Origin: Xanthobacteraceae bacterium
Lineage (GTDB): Bacteria > Pseudomonadota > Alphaproteobacteria > Rhizobiales > Xanthobacteraceae
DNA: 8,787 nucleotides
Direction of reading: 5' to 3'
NCBI GenBank assembly: GCA_025929595.1
Contig: JAICQA010000098.1
Span: forward strand, 1 to 8,787
Under the pieces are notes generated by a model that saw only the letters and a list, made by a program, of their open reading frames with translations, searched no databases and was not told the origin of the DNA. Below are positions 5,894 through 8,787 of this stretch, piece after piece. Position numbers and translations under genes: made by a program. Positions within the stretch are counted from its first letter, which is position 1; every line of letters starts with the position of its first letter.

Positions 5894-6408
5894 TATCGGC
5901 CTCCTGTCCTGCGTGCGTGCTCCTTGCGGTCCATCCAACGCCGCGCGATGCGCGCGATCGGCCCACGCAGCAGCAAATACGGAATGAAGGCGAGGAAGAC
6001 TGCGATGAGCAGTGCTTCGACGGGATAAAATGCATCGAGCACGCGCCACTGGTAGATCGCATCCATGGCGAGCCCGAGCAGCACGATGCGCGCGGTCGAT
6101 GTCAGGCCTTCGCGCAGCCGGTCGGTGCGTTCGTCCCGGCTGTGCAGGACGGTCCAGAAATAGGGGGAGCGGCCGGTGCGCGCGTCCTGGATGCCGTCGA
6201 ACAGCGCGGCGAGCGCCGCCATGGCCGGCTGCAGGATGAACCGGAAGGTCATTGGCCCGCCGGGACGGCTGGTGAAATCGCTCCACATCCGCTGCATCGT
6301 TTCCGCCGTCAGATCGAAGCGGATGGCGCCAAGCACGAGCAGAAACGCACCGAGCGCCAGCACCAGTTTCGGCAGCAAGCCGAGTTCGTGATGCTGCGCG
6401 CCAGCCAT
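5893..6408 (-). CDS. Uncharacterised four-span membrane protein
   Basis: 171-residue membrane protein of unknown function. Hydrophobic segments lie at about 11-29, 55-73, 106-121 and 129-147. Conserved-looking polar motifs lie between the second and third spans (F-D-G-I-Q-D-A-R-T-G-R-S-P-Y-F-W at 70-85) and after the fourth (L-L-R-G-P-I-A-R-I), and the tail is basic. I recall similar uncharacterised proteins in proteobacteria, but no named family. The frame is open upstream to 6525, but ATG 6408 is the better start: AGGAG lies 7 bases before it and it overlaps the TGA of the formylglycine-generating-enzyme gene by one base (TGATG). Its TAA overlaps the next ATG (TAATG). Both junctions indicate translational coupling, so the three proteins are probably made in step. 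Confidence 0.85.
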   Translation of the reverse strand: MAGAQHHELGLLPKLVLALGAFLLVLGAIRFDLTAETMQRMWSDFTSRPGGPMTFRFILQPAMAALAALFDGIQDARTGRSPYFWTVLHSRDERTDRLREGLTSTARIVLLGLAMDAIYQWRVLDAFYPVEALLIAVFLAFIPYLLLRGPIARIARRWMDRKEHARRTGGR

Positions 6409-7412
6409 CACGAATCTCCTCGCTGACGAACGACGCAGCGAAATCCGATATGGCTCGCCGACGTATCGACGGGCTGCGCGTGTCGCGCCGCGGGCCGGTA
6501 GCGGCGGCAATAGTTCGGCGCGCACAGATGCGAGCCGCCCTTCAGGACCTTGCGGGGAATTTTCACCTGCGGCTGACAGGCGTCGTAGCTTTCCTCTTCA
6601 CGGCCGCCGCGCGGATTCTCCGGAATGCAGCAAGCCTTCTTGGCGTCGGCGGGATGCTTGGCCGTGTACCAGTCCGTCGTCCATTCCCAGACATTGCCGA
6701 TCATGTCCGAGACGCCGTAGCCGTTCGCGGAAAAGGCGTTCACCGGCGACGTGCGCGTGAAGCCGTCGGTGGCAAGATTCTGGTGCGGAAAGTCGCCCTG
6801 CCAGGTGTTGGCCATCTGCCGGCCGCCCGGTGCGAACTCGTCGCCCCACGCGAATTCCGCTTCTTCAAGCCCGCCGCGCGCAGCGAATTCCCATTCCGCC
6901 TCGGTCGGCAACTGCTTGCCTGCCCAGCGCGCATAGAGAAACGCGTCGGCAAAGCTGATGTGAACGACCGGATGATTGTCGAGGCCGTTGATGTTGCTCT
7001 TCGGCCCGTAAGGATGGCGCCAGTCGGCGCCCTTCAGGAACGCCCACCAGTTGCTCCAGTTTTTCAGATCGACCGGACCGTCCGGCGGCGAAAAGGTGAG
7101 CGAGCCGGCATAGAGCATGTGCGGCAGCGCGCCGGGATAATCCTTGGGGTCCGGTGCAATCTCCGCAAACGTCACGTGACCCGTCGCGCGCACGAACTCG
7201 CGGAATTGTTTGTTCGTCACGGGATAGCGGTCGATCCTGAACGGATCGACGCTCACGCGATGCGCCGGCGCCTCTTCCGGATAGTGCTTGTCGGATCCCA
7301 TCCGGAACGTCCCGCTGGGAATTTGAATCATGCCGTCGAACGTATCGGGAAGATCGCGGAGCGGTGTTGGAGCGGCGTCGGCGGCAAGGGCTTCGGCTGT
7401 CATCGTCGGCAT
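6408..7412 (-). CDS. Formylglycine-generating enzyme (sulfatase-modifying factor)
   Basis: 334-residue member of the SUMF1/FGE family, which oxidises the cysteine of C-x-P-x-R motifs in sulfatases to formylglycine using O2 and copper. Family landmarks: I-P-S-G-T-F-R-M-G-S near residue 31, P-V-T-N-K-Q-F, L-P-T-E-A-E-W-E-F-A-A-R-G-G, M-I-G-N-V-W-E-W-T-x-D-W-Y, A-C-C-I-P-E-N-P-R-G-G, and the active-site block G-G-S-H-L-C-A-P-N-Y-C-R-R-Y-R-P-A-A-R, in which Cys297 and Cys302 match the two catalytic cysteines of human FGE (336 and 341). This sets it apart from catalytically dead FGE-sulfatase domain proteins. No signal peptide, so it acts in the cytoplasm, where both sulfatases should be made. GAGGG precedes the ATG; a second ATG lies three codons in. 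First gene of a three-gene coupled operon. Its likely clients are the arylsulfatases ending at 3251 and running off the left edge. Confidence 0.95.
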   Translation of the reverse strand: MPTMTAEALAADAAPTPLRDLPDTFDGMIQIPSGTFRMGSDKHYPEEAPAHRVSVDPFRIDRYPVTNKQFREFVRATGHVTFAEIAPDPKDYPGALPHMLYAGSLTFSPPDGPVDLKNWSNWWAFLKGADWRHPYGPKSNINGLDNHPVVHISFADAFLYARWAGKQLPTEAEWEFAARGGLEEAEFAWGDEFAPGGRQMANTWQGDFPHQNLATDGFTRTSPVNAFSANGYGVSDMIGNVWEWTTDWYTAKHPADAKKACCIPENPRGGREEESYDACQPQVKIPRKVLKGGSHLCAPNYCRRYRPAARHAQPVDTSASHIGFRCVVRQRGDS

Positions 7413-7523
7413 AAATCCCTCGCGCTCTGCGGAAATCCGGAGATCAGTGAATCACCCGGGTGGGGGTCGCACCATCGGCGCAAGCCCTGAGCGGGTGTCC
7501 GGGGAAGACCTGAGACGCGCGCC
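7413..7523 (-). other. Promoter region of the formylglycine-generating-enzyme operon (not resolved)
   Basis: This gap lies between the hdeD-like gene's terminator and the formylglycine-generating-enzyme start and must hold the operon's promoter if that terminator is efficient. A 10-base palindrome CACCCGGGTG lies at 7453-7462. No convincing -35/-10 pair was found. Confidence 0.3.
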
Positions 7524-7560
7524 GAAAAAAAGACGCCGTCCGCGTGACAAGCGGACGGCG
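7524..7560 (-). terminator. Intrinsic terminator of the hdeD-like gene
   Basis: Reading the minus strand, a perfect 10-bp stem (CGCCGTCCGC with GCGGACGGCG, positions 7560-7551 and 7543-7534) encloses a 7-base loop and is followed by TCTTTTTTTC. It begins 46 bases after the hdeD-like stop. This is a textbook Rho-independent terminator and separates hdeD from the formylglycine-generating-enzyme operon. Confidence 0.93.
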
Positions 7561-7605
7561 CAGGCGGGAGGAAGCGCTGTAAAGAAATCCGGCGTGAAAC
7601 GATGT

Positions 7606-8199
7606 TCAGTGGGTGAGTGCGTCGTTCAGCTTCTTCAGCCTGAACGACAGCACGATGAGGATGAGACCGAAGAGGATGGCGTAGGCGCCGATCAGCCAGA
7701 CGAGCGCGAGTGCGCCCGCGCCCGGCATCACGAGCACCGCGCCGCCGAACACGATGGAGACGACGCCGCTCAGGACGAGCAGCCACGCGTCGTCGAGCTC
7801 CTTCCATAGCTGAAGCGCGGCGATCACTTCAAAGACGCCCCGCACCAGCGCCCAGGCGCCGATCATCATCATGAGCAGGAGCGCCGTGAGTCCCGGCCAG
7901 AAGAAGGTCAGGAGCGCGATGGCGACACCGAGCAGGCCGATCACGGCGAGCCACCAGGTCGGCACACCGTGCTCGCGTCCCTTGATCGCCGCAAACAGCG
8001 CAAAGAAGCCGTCCGCCAGCACATAGGCGGCGAACAGCAGAATCAGCGTGACGACCGTGAGCTTCGGCCAGGCAAACGCGATGACTCCGAACGCGACCGC
8101 CGCGAGGCCGCGCAGGAGCGTCAGCCACCAGTTCTTGGCGAGTGTGTGAACGGTCGCGCTCTGTCCGTGAGGGAACGGCAAGGCATGCTGCGTGGCCAT
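7606..8199 (-). CDS. HdeD family membrane protein (DUF308)
   Basis: 197-residue inner-membrane protein. Six hydrophobic segments at about 26-44, 48-72, 82-100, 103-128, 139-158 and 162-185 follow the three-hairpin layout of HdeD/DUF308 proteins, with family-like stretches L-R-G-L-A-A-V-A-F-G-V-x-A-F-x-W-P and G-A-W-A-L-V-R-G-V-F-E-V. In E. coli, HdeD contributes to acid resistance at high cell density; that role need not hold in this organism. The frame is open upstream to 8391, but ATG 8199 has AGGAG at a 7-base gap and is the natural start. It is monocistronic, with its own terminator and a long hairpin-forming leader. Family confidence is high; physiological role is uncertain. Confidence 0.9.
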   Translation of the reverse strand: MATQHALPFPHGQSATVHTLAKNWWLTLLRGLAAVAFGVIAFAWPKLTVVTLILLFAAYVLADGFFALFAAIKGREHGVPTWWLAVIGLLGVAIALLTFFWPGLTALLLMMMIGAWALVRGVFEVIAALQLWKELDDAWLLVLSGVVSIVFGGAVLVMPGAGALALVWLIGAYAILFGLILIVLSFRLKKLNDALTH

Positions 8200-8222
8200 G
8201 ATGGTTCTCCTCACTTGCTGCG

Positions 8223-8320
8223 CGAGGCGATGGCGGTTGCGATGTTCCGGCTTCGACCGCAGGTCGGGGGGAAGGACCGAGAGGTCGACCGAGCCGGGCA
8301 CAACAACCGCCATCTCCTCG
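8223..8320 (-). promoter_or_regulatory. Long nested hairpin in the hdeD leader (candidate cis-regulatory RNA)
   Basis: Outer arms 8223-8239 and 8304-8320 are inverted copies matching at 16 of 17 bases. Nested inside, 8247-8258 pairs with 8283-8297 (12 bp with a 3-base bulge at 8289-8291), and inside that GGTC 8262-8265 pairs with GACC 8275-8278. The pairs are collinear, giving one ~98-base rod ending 23 bases before the hdeD ATG, close to its ribosome binding site. I know no named RNA family matching it. It could be a regulatory leader, a small RNA, or a short inverted-repeat element. That the leader is transcribed is assumed. Confidence 0.5.
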
Positions 8321-8388
8321 GCGACGCTATTGGAGCGCAATCGAAGCGCGCGACCTATCGAACTGAATCCCGATGGCGTCTCCGCAAT

Positions 8389-8403
8389 CACCCGCAGCGG
8401 GTG
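8389..8403 (-). terminator. Short palindrome after the His/Gly-rich gene
   Basis: CACCCGCAGCGGGTG forms a 6-bp stem with a 3-base loop, about 26 bases past the stop of the upstream gene. There is no T run, so it is at best a weak or factor-dependent terminator. The related CACCCGGGTG at 7453-7462 lacks the central bases. Confidence 0.3.
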
Positions 8404-8429
8404 CGCGGCTTTCGATTCAATTCTCCGCC

Positions 8430-8787
8430 TCAGCGCCGCCGGCCGCCGCCGTGGAATCCGCCGCCGCGGTGCCCGCCGCCGTGGAAGCCGCCGCCACCGT
8501 GAAAACCGCCGCCCGGACGGCCGCTGATATGCGCGCCGCCGCCATGCGGAAATCCGCCGCCGCCGTGATGAGCGACATGGCGGATATCGCCCTGGTGACG
8601 GGCCATCTGCGACCGGTCGAGATGCTGGACGTGTTCGCGCGCATGGTCGGCATGCGCGAATTGCTTGCCGTCGTGCTTCTGCCAGCCGTCCTTGCCGCGC
8701 TGATAGACGTGGCCGTCCTTGCCTGCATAAAGATCCTTATGGGCGTCGCGATGCGCATTGCCTTTTGTGTTTTTCGCAGCCTGCTTC
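8430..8787 (-). CDS. His/Gly-rich protein (N-terminus outside the window)
   Basis: The last 118 codons of a gene entering from the right edge. The visible N-terminal half has a repeated motif with D-L-Y-A-G-K-D-G-H-V-Y-Q-R-G-K-D-G-W-Q-K-H-D-G-K-Q, which looks like short beta hairpins. The C-terminal ~50 residues are a low-complexity tail of G-G-G-F-H and G-G-G-H units ending R-R-R. The many histidines suggest metal binding, but this is inference. Such proteins in rhizobial genomes are often secreted; the signal peptide, if any, is outside the window. Codon use stays GC-ending in this frame, and the overlapping frame at 8417-8758 (Ala/Arg/Thr-rich) is its shadow. No family is named with confidence. 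The stop at 8430 is 231 bases upstream of the hdeD start. Confidence 0.75.
   Translation of the reverse strand, partial: KQAAKNTKGNAHRDAHKDLYAGKDGHVYQRGKDGWQKHDGKQFAHADHAREHVQHLDRSQMARHQGDIRHVAHHGGGGFPHGGGAHISGRPGGGFHGGGGFHGGGHRGGGFHGGGRRR

Noticed and set aside
5244..6286. Longer minus-strand frames across the DUF202 and membrane-protein genes
   Set aside because: One is a shadow frame with His/Arg-rich translation; the other is the DUF202 frame extended upstream over the four-span gene. The ATG at 5893 with AGGAGG is the better start.
6450..7490. 346-codon plus-strand open frame
   Set aside because: Antisense to the formylglycine-generating enzyme; Arg/Val/Ala-rich shadow with no recognisable domain.
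8200..8391. N-terminal extension of the hdeD frame up to 8391
   Set aside because: The added residues are not protein-like, the region forms the leader hairpin, and the ATG at 8199 has a good ribosome binding site.

Overview
The window looks like chromosomal DNA of a GC-rich alphaproteobacterium, most likely a Bradyrhizobium/Rhodopseudomonas-type member of the Hyphomicrobiales. This rests on base composition, GC-ending codons and the style of the proteins; it is inference, and no rRNA or tRNA is present to test it. Nearly everything is encoded on the minus strand. No insertion sequence, phage gene, tRNA or CRISPR array was found.

The theme is sulfatase biology. Reading the minus strand from right to left: (1) the 3' part of a His/Gly-rich protein gene (8787 to 8430); (2) an hdeD-like six-span membrane protein gene (8199 to 7606), with a long nested hairpin in its leader and a clear intrinsic terminator; (3) a tightly coupled three-gene operon: a formylglycine-generating enzyme (7412 to 6408), an uncharacterised four-span membrane protein (6408 to 5893) and a DUF202 membrane protein with a striking heptad array (5893 to 5273), joined by one-base stop/start overlaps; (4) a complete arylsulfatase with the unusual Cys-Thr-Ala-Gly-Arg maturation motif (4813 to 3251); (5) a second likely operon: possibly a 54-residue ORF (3180 to 3016), a DUF1622 membrane protein (3003 to 2647), an exported HAD-type phosphatase (2633 to 1590) and a second, long-type arylsulfatase with a canonical Cys-Ser-Pro-Ser-Arg motif (1546 to beyond the left edge). 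One small gene runs on the plus strand (5015 to 5230) and encodes a probable zinc-binding protein.

The formylglycine-generating enzyme keeps both catalytic cysteines, so it should activate the two sulfatases by converting their motif cysteine to formylglycine. Neither sulfatase has a visible signal peptide, so both probably act in the cytoplasm. The HAD phosphatase beside them does have one. No sulfate-ester transporter or regulator gene is visible, and the natural substrate cannot be told from this sequence.

Gene-free stretches are all under 300 bases. 3004-3250 holds two inverted repeats and the possible 54-residue ORF. 4814-5014 holds a cluster of palindromes upstream of the complete sulfatase. 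5231-5272, between convergent genes, shows no terminator. 7413-7605 holds the hdeD-side terminator and the undefined promoter region of the formylglycine-generating-enzyme operon. 8200-8429 holds the leader hairpin. The most novel-looking items are the leader hairpin upstream of hdeD, the DUF202 heptad array with its operon, and the Pro-to-Ala sulfatase motif.
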